This document shows, in pieces, positions 25,806 to 32,410 of a DNA stretch of 64,000 nucleotides. The position numbers and the translations under genes were made by a program. This DNA is from Pseudomonas sp. WS 5079. GTDB taxonomy: Bacteria; Pseudomonadota; Gammaproteobacteria; Pseudomonadales; Pseudomonadaceae. The notes under the pieces were generated by a model. That model saw only the letters and a program-made list of their open reading frames with translations. It was not told where the DNA came from and did no database searches. How positions within the stretch are numbered: position 1 is the stretch's first letter; every line of letters starts with the position of its first letter. The stretch is from NCBI RefSeq assembly GCF_012985465.1, contig NZ_JAAQWN010000007.1, forward strand, positions 248,001-312,000, in the 5' to 3' direction.

Positions 25806-26830
25806 CAGGAAACTCGTTCGCTGGGCTGAGCCTTGGGCGCGACCGAAGCTGGTGCTACCTCTTCAATGTTCAGCTTCTCGCGCCGGGTCATGCGCGCGCT
25901 GGTGAACTCCTGGCCTACATGGTAAAGCGGCCCTTCATTCGACAGGCTGGCCATGTTGAGGATGTATTCACCCAGCACCAGCAGCACCAGTGAGATCAGG
26001 AAAAACATGCCCGACTGCTGGAGCGAGAAACTGATCCAGCCAGGCGCTACATCAGCCTTGAAGATACCCACAGAAATCACATAGGCGCAGTACACCAGGT
26101 TGGCAACCGCGCCAAACAGCGAAAGGTAGGTCACCAGGCGCATAGGCGCGCGCGTGGTGGAAACCAGCAAGCGCACGCCACGATCAATACTGTCGCCCAG
26201 CCGCTTGGGGCTGGAGGCCTGGGGCACGGCGCTGTACTTGAGGTAGGCCCGGGCAAAACCACCGGTGGCCGGCAGATGCCGATACGTCATCGAAGGCTGG
26301 GGGTGTTGCAGGATGAAATTGATCACGCGCTTGCTGAGAATGCGGTACTGAGGCGCTTCCTTGGCAAGATGAACCCCGTTGAAGCGGTTGTACATGCTGT
26401 GGAACACCGCGTTGGCCCAACGATAGGCCAGGCTCTGGGTGCTCTTTTGTTCGTTGTGGGCAAAGACCACATCGGCACCGCTGACGGCTTGATCAAGCAT
26501 CTGGGGGACGAAGTTGATGTCGTCCACCAGCGGATCGATGACCGCGACATAGTCACCCAAGGCGTTTTCCAGGCCGACCCAGGACGCTGTGTCGGTGTCC
26601 ACTTCCTTGGTCAGCGCATAGACCTGCAAGTTGGCCAGGCCCTTCTCACTTGTCAGGCCCTTCAAGACCATGACACTGTCATCATCGGACGCGTTATCAA
26701 CAACGATCAGCTCATAGTCGCTGACTGTTTTCGCAATGACTTCGGCAGCTTCGGACAGTATTTTTTCTATTTTATCGCCCTGATTACGAACGACAAAAAC
26801 GACAGATAAAAAACAGGGAAAATAAGCCAT
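25805..26830 (-). CDS. Glycosyltransferase family 2 with C-terminal membrane pair (GtrB/ArnC-like)
   Basis: 341 residues starting MAYFPCFLSVVFVVRNQG, with GAGAG 7 bases upstream. GT-A motifs: YELIVVDNASDDDSV near residue 38 and YVAVIDPLVDDI near 90. Two C-terminal membrane spans (about 230-255 and 270-295) match polyprenyl-phosphate glycosyltransferases of the GtrB/ArnC type that make undecaprenyl-phosphate-sugar at the inner membrane. First confident gene of the seven-gene leftward cassette. Confidence 0.82.
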   Translation of the reverse strand: MAYFPCFLSVVFVVRNQGDKIEKILSEAAEVIAKTVSDYELIVVDNASDDDSVMVLKGLTSEKGLANLQVYALTKEVDTDTASWVGLENALGDYVAVIDPLVDDINFVPQMLDQAVSGADVVFAHNEQKSTQSLAYRWANAVFHSMYNRFNGVHLAKEAPQYRILSKRVINFILQHPQPSMTYRHLPATGGFARAYLKYSAVPQASSPKRLGDSIDRGVRLLVSTTRAPMRLVTYLSLFGAVANLVYCAYVISVGIFKADVAPGWISFSLQQSGMFFLISLVLLVLGEYILNMASLSNEGPLYHVGQEFTSARMTRREKLNIEEVAPASVAPKAQPSERVS

Positions 26831-27111
26831 CACCAACTCTCGCAAAAATTAATTAAAAGACTGGATGAGTCGTTTATCCGAGATCGCCATAGATAGCCGG
26901 AATACCTCACACCACTGACCGAGAGTTTCAGAGCCGCAGGATCATCACTGCCGGGAAGGGGTAGCCATTGCCAAACGTTCAAATCGCTCTTCCTTGAAGC
27001 AGTTGGCTCAAAGCACGCCCGAAACAGCGGCCAAGCCAGGAAAACCTGGGGCGCGGCAAAATAGACAATCGCTATCGAACCTGGTGCCAGCCCAAAGTTG
27101 CGCAGGATCAT
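26830..27111 (-). CDS. Possible 93-residue coupled ORF ahead of the glycan cassette
   Basis: Starts MILRNFGLAPGSIAIVYF directly after a leftward terminator and ends with a TGA that shares bases with the GT2 start (TGATG), like the other junctions of the cassette. No ribosome site is visible and no family is recognised; amino acid composition is not strongly protein-like. It may instead be untranslated leader. Confidence 0.28.
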   Translation of the reverse strand: MILRNFGLAPGSIAIVYFAAPQVFLAWPLFRACFEPTASRKSDLNVWQWLPLPGSDDPAALKLSVSGVRYSGYLWRSRINDSSSLLINFCESW

Positions 27112-27116
27112 AACAC

Positions 27117-27140
27117 AAAAAAAGGCGCCTCAACGACGCC
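27117..27140 (-). terminator. Leftward intrinsic terminator in the leader of the glycan cassette
   Basis: On the minus strand GGCGTC-GTTGA-GGCGCC forms a six-pair stem (one G.T) followed directly by seven T. There is no minus-strand gene upstream for it to end; it lies about 285 bp before the first clear cassette gene, so it may be an attenuator. Confidence 0.65.
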
Positions 27141-27158
27141 GAACTGGCGTTATGCCAG
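27136..27158 (-). promoter_or_regulatory. Alternative RNA hairpins overlapping the leader terminator
   Basis: On the minus strand CTGGC-ATAAC-GCCAG (27158-27144) forms one hairpin; ACGCC-AGTTC-GGCGT (27150-27136) forms another. The second uses bases of the first and of the terminator's 5' arm, so it would act as antiterminator. This is the 1:2 / 2:3 / 3:4 arrangement of transcription attenuators. The structures are short and unproven. Confidence 0.4.
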
Positions 27159-27182
27159 CCTTGAAACCGGGATAATGAACAT
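27150..27182 (-). CDS. Possible leader peptide MFIIPVSRLA
   Basis: Ten-codon ORF whose TAA lies in the loop of the first leader hairpin. The ribosome site is weak (GGA ten bases upstream). If translated, ribosome position could decide between antiterminator and terminator. No run of a single amino acid codon is present that would name a regulating tRNA. Confidence 0.25.
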   Translation of the reverse strand: MFIIPVSRLA

Positions 27183-27545
27183 CTTGAGCCGTCCACTAAA
27201 CCATCGTTTCAAAACAGTTAATTAATTAAAAAGTTTATTCATTTCTATTGTTCAAGTCGGTCGGCGGTATTCCGTCAGGATAGCTGTAAGTAGTTAATCT
27301 CAGATCAAGCACCAGGACTTATCGGGATGACCAGCGCAAATAAAACATCCCGCAAAGATATGGCACTCTCAGGGTATGGGGAAGATCAACTCACCGAGAC
27401 TTCTGGAAGACTTGATGGAGCCGCTTACGGCGAGCCTCAGGGTAGGACCAAGGGACAGGGTTCGGCAAAAGATGATTTGCTCGACCTCTCCAGGCTGTTC
27501 GGCATTGCTCGCGTTATGTCTTAACATGGTCGGTTGCCCAAAGAG
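27183..27545. other. Intergenic region, A/T-rich in part, no confident gene
   Basis: Contains an A/T-rich stretch at 27215-27250 (TTAATTAATTAAAAAG) that probably carries the leftward cassette promoter (TTGAAC at 27257-27252 as a possible -35). A 65-codon rightward frame at 27327-27524 has no convincing ribosome site or protein-like composition and is not called. Confidence 0.4.
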
Positions 27546-27569
27546 CCGTCATGGCCAAAGCCATGACGG
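27546..27569 (+). terminator. Strong hairpin upstream of the GNAT-Rnk gene
   Basis: Perfect ten-pair stem CCGTCATGGC-CAAA-GCCATGACGG, 27 bp before the next gene's start. It is followed by GCTTCCATCCTTT rather than a clean T-run. It may end a short upstream transcript or structure the 5' leader of the downstream gene. Confidence 0.45.
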
Positions 27570-27595
27570 GCTTCCATCCTTTACAAGTAAGTGTG

Positions 27596-28513
27596 ATGAA
27601 GATGAACAAGCCTTTCATTTCGCTGTGCCCTGAAATTACTCGGGCCCACGCGCTGACGCTGATGGATTGGTTGGAGGATGAGCGCGTCACCTGCTATCTG
27701 AGCGATTCGCGTCATGTCTCCCGCTCCATCGAGCAAGCCATCGATCGGACTCAATCGCCGATCCTGACCCATCTATTCAACCGGGGCGGGCGATTCTTCA
27801 TGGCCTATGACCGGCATGACGCCCCGGTGGGCTTTGTGCGTCTGATCAAGACCGGCTCAGATTGCGAGATAGTCCTGGTCATCGGAGACAGCGACAAGTG
27901 GGGGCAAAACCTTGGTGCCCGCACGATCCGCGAAGGCATGAAACTGGCCTTCCTCGACATGCGGGCCAAGAAGCTCATCGCCAAGATCCACCCGGACAAC
28001 GCGCGCTCGCTGAAAGCCTTTCTGCGCAGCGGCTTTGTGCTTGAGAGCGAAGCGCCGGCATTGAAGTCATTTTCCATGACGGCGGGGCGCTATCTCCAGC
28101 TCTTGCGCGAAGGTGCCGCTGGCGACTCCACCAGGATCTACATTACTGAAATCGACAAGGCCAGGCTCGAGAGCCTGATCGCGCTCGAGCAAGGCCCGAC
28201 CGTTGTTGAACTCGAACATGAGCTTGAGCGAGCCATTGTCGTCAAACCGCAGCAGGTGGCGTGCAATGTCGTCACGATGAACTCCAGGGCCTTGCTGCAA
28301 CTGGACGAAGAAGAGATCGAAGTGGCCCTGGTTTACCCTGAAGACGCGGACAGCACCGCAGGGAAGCATTCCGTGTATTCCGACATCGGCGCCGCCATCC
28401 TGGGCTATCAGGAGGGGGACGCCATCGACTGGCGAATTTCTGATCGGACCCGCCGCATTGAGATCAGGAAAGTGCTTTACCAGCCGGAGGCGGCGGGCGA
28501 TTTCCACCTGTAA
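27596..28513 (+). CDS. GNAT acetyltransferase-Rnk (nucleoside diphosphate kinase regulator) fusion
   Basis: 305 residues starting MKMNKPFISLCPEI (an ATG two codons on is possible). Residues 1-165 form a GNAT-type acetyltransferase domain with the acetyl-CoA region KWGQNLGARTIREGMKLAF near 100 and HPDNARSLKAFLRSGFVLE near 130. Residues about 178-300 match Rnk, a GreA/GreB C-terminal-like domain that binds RNA polymerase: VACNVVTMNSRALLQL near 221 and EVALVYPEDAD near 244, AILGYQEGDAIDW near 270. A transcription-linked acetylation role can only be guessed. Transcribed alone, followed by a hairpin terminator. Confidence 0.85.
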   Translation: MKMNKPFISLCPEITRAHALTLMDWLEDERVTCYLSDSRHVSRSIEQAIDRTQSPILTHLFNRGGRFFMAYDRHDAPVGFVRLIKTGSDCEIVLVIGDSDKWGQNLGARTIREGMKLAFLDMRAKKLIAKIHPDNARSLKAFLRSGFVLESEAPALKSFSMTAGRYLQLLREGAAGDSTRIYITEIDKARLESLIALEQGPTVVELEHELERAIVVKPQQVACNVVTMNSRALLQLDEEEIEVALVYPEDADSTAGKHSVYSDIGAAILGYQEGDAIDWRISDRTRRIEIRKVLYQPEAAGDFHL

Positions 28514-28538
28514 TTGCGCCTTTTGCTAAGAGGGATAA

Positions 28539-28584
28539 GGAGAGAAGGACGTCGTTTGGAGCCCCGAGGGGCCCCAAACGGGAC
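28539..28584. terminator. Terminator-like element, copy A (resembles the glmS-end element)
   Basis: Contains the hairpin CGTTTGG-a-GCCCC-ga-GGGGC-c-CCAAACG at 28553-28580, followed on the plus strand by GGACCGTTTTT, so it can end the GNAT-Rnk transcript. The 46-base unit is about 80% identical to 32281-32326 in the same orientation, including the flank GGAGAGAAG..CGTCG, with a compensating T-A to C-G stem change. Confidence 0.7.
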
Positions 28585-28595
28585 CGTTTTTAATC

Positions 28596-28715
28596 CTGAA
28601 GACCGTGCCCTTGGTCTGGACGTCGATCAACGACGATGGTTGGAAGCAAGCCTTCAGCCGGGCGCTCAAGGATGCTGGATACGAAATTGATTGGAATAAG
28701 GTAATGCGCAGCTAG
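28596..28715 (+). pseudogene. C-terminal remnant of an unidentified protein
   Basis: A 39-codon open frame with strongly protein-like sequence (LKTVPLVWTSINDDGWKQAF then SRALKDAGYEIDWNKVMRS) ends at TAG but has no start codon or upstream coding sequence, because copy A of the terminator element lies immediately before it. I read it as the truncated 3' end of a gene cut off at the island boundary. Parent family not recognised. Confidence 0.5.
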
Positions 28716-28794
28716 GCAGGCTGGGCTACAGCACGGCATCGCGCAGCAAATCAACCCGCTCGACAGCATTGAAATGACCGGAGGGGCTCTCTCT

Positions 28795-29697
28795 TTACAA
28801 GCCATTTCCCTTCAAATCACTCTTACGACTCCGGTAAATCTTCTCTGCCAACTCAATGAATGCTTGAGCTGCAGCAGTAGTCTCGCTGCAATCCAGCACC
28901 GCGATTCCGACTTGGCGCCTGACTGCCGGATCGAGTGTCCTGACCACATAAAGCTTCTCGCTATCCTCGGGCAACGAAGACTCAGCCACAATCGTTACCC
29001 CATCTCCGCGAGCCACCGCGGCCAAGGTACTCATCAACTGAGAGGTCTTGTAGCGAATACGCGGCTTCAATTTGACAGCAGCAAAGAGCTGCGAGACCAG
29101 TTCGGCTGAACCAGCCTCGGTTAGTACAAACGGATCAGAACATAAGTCCTCCAATGTCACTCTTTCGTTTGAAGCGAGAGGGTGCGCAATCGGTAGCAAG
29201 GCAACCATTTGGTCCTCAAGTAAAGGCCAGGTATCAAACTGGGCTTCAGGTAAGGTGACAAACCCTACGTCCACCTCTCTGTCTAACAACCATTCCGTCA
29301 CTTGGCGATCAGGCCCCTCACTCACATGAACTTCAATATTGGGGTAAAGGCGGCGGTAGTCTGTAAGAATCCGCGGCAACAAAAGCTGGGATGAGGTTGG
29401 GCCAAATGAACCAATTCGCAGGGTGCCAAGTTTCATGCCGCGGGCATCGCTGGCATCCTGCCTAATTGCATCCGCCAGACCAAGCATAGGTTGCACACGT
29501 AGAAGGATTCGCGCCCCTATGTCTGTCAGTTCAATCTGGCCTTGATGCCGAAGTAGCAGTTCAACACCCCACTCCTGCTCCAGAGCCCTTATTGCGTGAG
29601 AAACCGCAGATTGGGATATTTTCAGTTGGGCGGCTGCGAGGGTGAAGCCACGCCGCTCTGCGACAGCGACAAAAATTTCCAATTGGGTCAGCGTCAT
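28795..29697 (-). CDS. LysR-family transcriptional regulator
   Basis: 300 residues. N-terminal winged helix MTLTQLEIFVAVAERRGFTLAAAQLKISQSAVSHAIRALE (first 40 residues, read in two halves: scaffold and recognition helix), then a periplasmic-binding-protein-like effector domain from about residue 90. Divergent from the TPR-EamA operon with a 119-bp gap holding a dyad, so it most likely regulates that operon and itself. Effector unknown. More A/T-rich than the core genes. Confidence 0.9.
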   Translation of the reverse strand: MTLTQLEIFVAVAERRGFTLAAAQLKISQSAVSHAIRALEQEWGVELLLRHQGQIELTDIGARILLRVQPMLGLADAIRQDASDARGMKLGTLRIGSFGPTSSQLLLPRILTDYRRLYPNIEVHVSEGPDRQVTEWLLDREVDVGFVTLPEAQFDTWPLLEDQMVALLPIAHPLASNERVTLEDLCSDPFVLTEAGSAELVSQLFAAVKLKPRIRYKTSQLMSTLAAVARGDGVTIVAESSLPEDSEKLYVVRTLDPAVRRQVGIAVLDCSETTAAAQAFIELAEKIYRSRKSDLKGNGL

Positions 29698-29706
29698 TTT
29701 TCATCC

Positions 29707-29722
29707 ATGAGTAATCGCTCAT
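29707..29722. promoter_or_regulatory. Candidate LysR operator dyad
   Basis: ATGAG-TAATCG-CTCAT, a perfect five-base inverted repeat with six-base spacer, nine bases upstream of the LysR gene start in the divergent promoter region. LysR proteins bind such interrupted dyads (T-N11-A type; here T-N12-A). Confidence 0.45.
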
Positions 29723-29816
29723 TTTCATATGACCATGATTTTGCGTAAGCATAGATGAAACAGGCATAACGAGATAGGCCAGCCCTTTTCGCCAACTTAT
29801 ATCCAAGGATTGTTTT

Positions 29817-31025
29817 ATGGTCGCCCAATGGAAGACTGATGGGATTTCGGCACTGTGGCCTGAAATCAACGGCCCATTCCTGTCCCTGCGAGGTATACCC
29901 GAGCATCTGATGCCGGTCACCCAGACTCAGGAACTGTACAAAGACCTTCTATTAGGGTTCGATGCAATCACGAGTTGCGAGATGAAAGAACTTTACAAGT
30001 TCAAACTGTTTCTCAATCGGATGCATCAACGATCGAACTTACCCCCGGAGTTGTTACTGATCCATAAGGCATTTATAGCTTGGGTAAACTTTGAATATGA
30101 GCGAGCACGTACACTCTTTACGCAACACCTGAAAGCGTACCCCTCCGACATCATCACAATTTTTTTTGTGCACATGCTCGACTTCTGTACTGGTAAGACG
30201 CCTAGATTAACGGCAGAATTTTCGTTTTGCGAACCACACATACCGCACACTCATGCCTTGTACTCCTACTACCTGGCAATAAAATCTTTTGTTTTGTGTG
30301 AAGACCAGCGCTTCCAACAAGCCCTTGAACTGGGCCTTGAGGCGGTTAGGCTGATTCCCCATAACATCTACGGCATCCATGCTACTGCCCACGCATTGCA
30401 TGAGATGGGCCGCTGGCAGGAACTTTCGAGTTTCCTGATCGACTGCAAGCCTGAATGGATCGAAAATAGCGGCATGCGCATGCACGTCTATTGGCACATG
30501 GCTATAGCCCACGAGCGATGCAACGAGGTCGATCAGGCACTCCAAGCGTTCGAGGAACTGTATGAATTAAAGGACAGCCCCTTCGCGAAGCAGGATCTGG
30601 ATGCGGTGGGTTTTCTCTGGCGCCTGCGTTTGAAAGCCACAGACAGCAAGTTCGCCGCTATCTGGGAACGTCTCGCTCTTTTGTGGACCGGCAGCGTCTC
30701 TGGATCAACCTCTTACTTTCACAAAATCCATGCTGCGCTTGCCTTTTCTGCGACCAATCAGACTCTCCTCATCGAGAAGCAAATCGCCGAAAGCGACGGC
30801 TTTGGCATCGAGCCCGAAGCGCACCGAGCAGGCTTAGACGTGCTCAAAGGCATTCTACTGTTCACCTTGAAGCGTTATCACGAAAGCCTGGCGCTCTTGC
30901 GTACCAGCCGAGACCAGTGGCCGTTGTTAGGAGGGAGCCGTGCCCAACGCGAAGTCCTTGATCTGACTCTCGAATACATAGAACTCAAGACCCGACCGAT
31001 CGTTGAAGAGAGGGCACCTGCATGA
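29817..31025 (+). CDS. Tetratricopeptide-repeat protein (TTC38-like)
   Basis: 402 residues, soluble, no signal peptide. Helical TPR-type repeats are visible through the middle: HKAFIAWVNFEYERARTLFT near residue 82, QALELGLEAVRLIPHN near 165, IHATAHALHEMGRWQEL near 183 and HWHMAIAHERCNEVDQALQAF-like repeat near 222. The overall pattern recalls TTC38-type proteins of bacteria. Function unknown. Its stop overlaps the EamA start by 4 bases, making a coupled pair controlled by the divergent LysR regulator. Confidence 0.75.
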   Translation: MVAQWKTDGISALWPEINGPFLSLRGIPEHLMPVTQTQELYKDLLLGFDAITSCEMKELYKFKLFLNRMHQRSNLPPELLLIHKAFIAWVNFEYERARTLFTQHLKAYPSDIITIFFVHMLDFCTGKTPRLTAEFSFCEPHIPHTHALYSYYLAIKSFVLCEDQRFQQALELGLEAVRLIPHNIYGIHATAHALHEMGRWQELSSFLIDCKPEWIENSGMRMHVYWHMAIAHERCNEVDQALQAFEELYELKDSPFAKQDLDAVGFLWRLRLKATDSKFAAIWERLALLWTGSVSGSTSYFHKIHAALAFSATNQTLLIEKQIAESDGFGIEPEAHRAGLDVLKGILLFTLKRYHESLALLRTSRDQWPLLGGSRAQREVLDLTLEYIELKTRPIVEERAPA

Positions 31026-31987
31026 CCAGCCATTCTCATCCACTGGTCCTTACTTCAGACAGCCTTACCTATCTTAAACTTTCTCTGGTAGCAATGATCT
31101 GGGGAGGTACCTTTGTCGCTGGTCGGTATCTATCCGCAGACACACCCGCGCTATTAGCCGCCAGTGTCAGATTTATATTCGCCGGAATCACACTCGGACT
31201 GTTCCTAGGTTTCTTTTTAAAAAAGAGCTTTGTCCGGCTTGATCGGTCGCAACTAGTCAAGATCGTAGGATTGGGATTTTGCGGAATTTATACTTATAAC
31301 CTCTGTTTTTTTTATGGCCTACATTACACAGCAGCCTCCCGCGCGTCATTGATCGTAGCCCTGAATCCCGCCGTCATGGCTCTTTTCTCTTATGTGTTTT
31401 TCCGAGAAAAAATGTCTGCAATGAAAACCGCAGGCATTTTTCTTTGCCTGATAGGGGCGGCTGTCGTGATTCTCAATAAGTCGTCAGGCACATTAATCGT
31501 GGATAAAAGCGACTGGCGCGGAGACCTTTTGATCTTTGGTTGCGTACTCAGTTGGGTCGCCTTCAGCGTATTCGGTAAGTCGGTAGTCAAAGAAATCGGC
31601 GCCCTACATACGGTGACCTACTCCATCTTCGCGGGGGCCGCGATGCTGACGGCGACCGCTATCGTCACTGGTCAATTCAATCAGGCATCACTACGAGCTC
31701 TAACCCTTGCCGACTTTTCCAGCTTGCTGTACTTGGGTGCCATAGGCTCAGCGCTGGCATACATCTGGTACTACAAGGGAATCGAGCAGATCGGCGCAAC
31801 ACGTGCCGGAGTGTTCATCGCGCTCAATCCGCTGACCGCGGTGTTACTGGGTGCTATTTTGTTGGATGAGCAGCTCAGCGCTCCCACATTTATGGGGGGC
31901 GCACTGATTATAGTGGGCATCATGATCTGCAATAGACCAGCCCGCCCTCAATATAACTGCGAGATGAAGAACGTGCGTACGCCATAA
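31022..31987 (+). CDS. EamA-family (DMT superfamily) transporter
   Basis: 321 residues with ten hydrophobic segments forming two EamA repeats: the first begins KLSLVAMIWGGTFVAGRYL near residue 18, the second near 160 (DLLIFGCVLSWVAFSVFGK). The AALNP-like motif VALNPAVMALFSY and IALNPLTAVLLGAILLDE are typical of the family. Probably exports an amino acid or metabolite. Coupled to the TPR gene; A/T-rich codon use suggests recent acquisition. Confidence 0.88.
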   Translation: MTSHSHPLVLTSDSLTYLKLSLVAMIWGGTFVAGRYLSADTPALLAASVRFIFAGITLGLFLGFFLKKSFVRLDRSQLVKIVGLGFCGIYTYNLCFFYGLHYTAASRASLIVALNPAVMALFSYVFFREKMSAMKTAGIFLCLIGAAVVILNKSSGTLIVDKSDWRGDLLIFGCVLSWVAFSVFGKSVVKEIGALHTVTYSIFAGAAMLTATAIVTGQFNQASLRALTLADFSSLLYLGAIGSALAYIWYYKGIEQIGATRAGVFIALNPLTAVLLGAILLDEQLSAPTFMGGALIIVGIMICNRPARPQYNCEMKNVRTP

Positions 31988-32280
31988 TAGACTGAGTAAG
32001 TTATTTACCGTTTTAATTATCGAAACAGCCAGAGGCTCATAAACTAAACAACGTTTTAGATCATCTATTTTTCGGACCAATCCACCTTTTCTACGCAGGC
32101 TATCTAGCAAACCTGCGAAGCTCCCATGCACAGTTGCTATGACGCCTATAATATCCAGGCTGTACATGAAGATATTCACGATCAACCGCAATTTACGACT
32201 TGCCAATCTCCGCGAATTTTTTTGTAAATCTGAATCTGGAAGGTGAGCCGCAACGTGGAGCACTCGGCACAAAAGAAGCG
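31988..32280. other. A/T-rich intergenic stretch, no confident gene
   Basis: About 290 bases between the EamA gene and the glmS-end element. Short open frames exist on both strands (for example leftward 31844-32308, which overlaps the EamA gene) but none has a ribosome site or recognisable product. No Tn7 end was seen. Confidence 0.5.
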
Positions 32281-32326
32281 GGAGAGAAGATCGTCGCTTG
32301 GAGCCCACGGAGGCTCCAAGCGAGAC
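32281..32326. terminator. glmS-side terminator-like element, copy B
   Basis: Perfect 11-bp stem CGCTTGGAGCC / GGCTCCAAGCG with a six-base loop at 32295-32322. Read leftwards it is followed by GACGATCTTCTCTCC, so it can end the glmS transcript. It is about 80% identical over 46 bases to copy A at 28539-28584. Confidence 0.7.
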
Positions 32327-32339
32327 AGACTCTAATGCT

Positions 32340-32410
32340 TACGATCACCCTTTCTCGTTACCGCTAAACATTACTCAACCGTCACCGACTTGGCCAAGTT
32401 ACGTGGCTGG
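32340..32410 (-). other. attTn7 region (glmS 3' end and insertion zone)
   Basis: The last codons of glmS (LAKSVTVE then TAA at 32371-32373) are the conserved TnsD recognition sequence of Tn7-like elements, which insert about 25 bp beyond the stop, here near 32345. No Tn7 ends are visible, so the site itself appears unoccupied. Confidence 0.65.

Noticed and set aside
27327..27524. 65-codon rightward frame before the GNAT-Rnk gene
   Set aside because: Weak ribosome site, unconvincing composition, no recognisable motif.
31844..32308. 154-codon leftward frame over the EamA gene end and the following intergenic stretch
   Set aside because: Overlaps the well-supported EamA gene and terminator element; no ribosome site or family.
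28590..32370. Tn7-like transposon at attTn7
   Set aside because: No tns genes and no Tn7-type terminal repeats seen; the border signals are terminator-like repeats instead.
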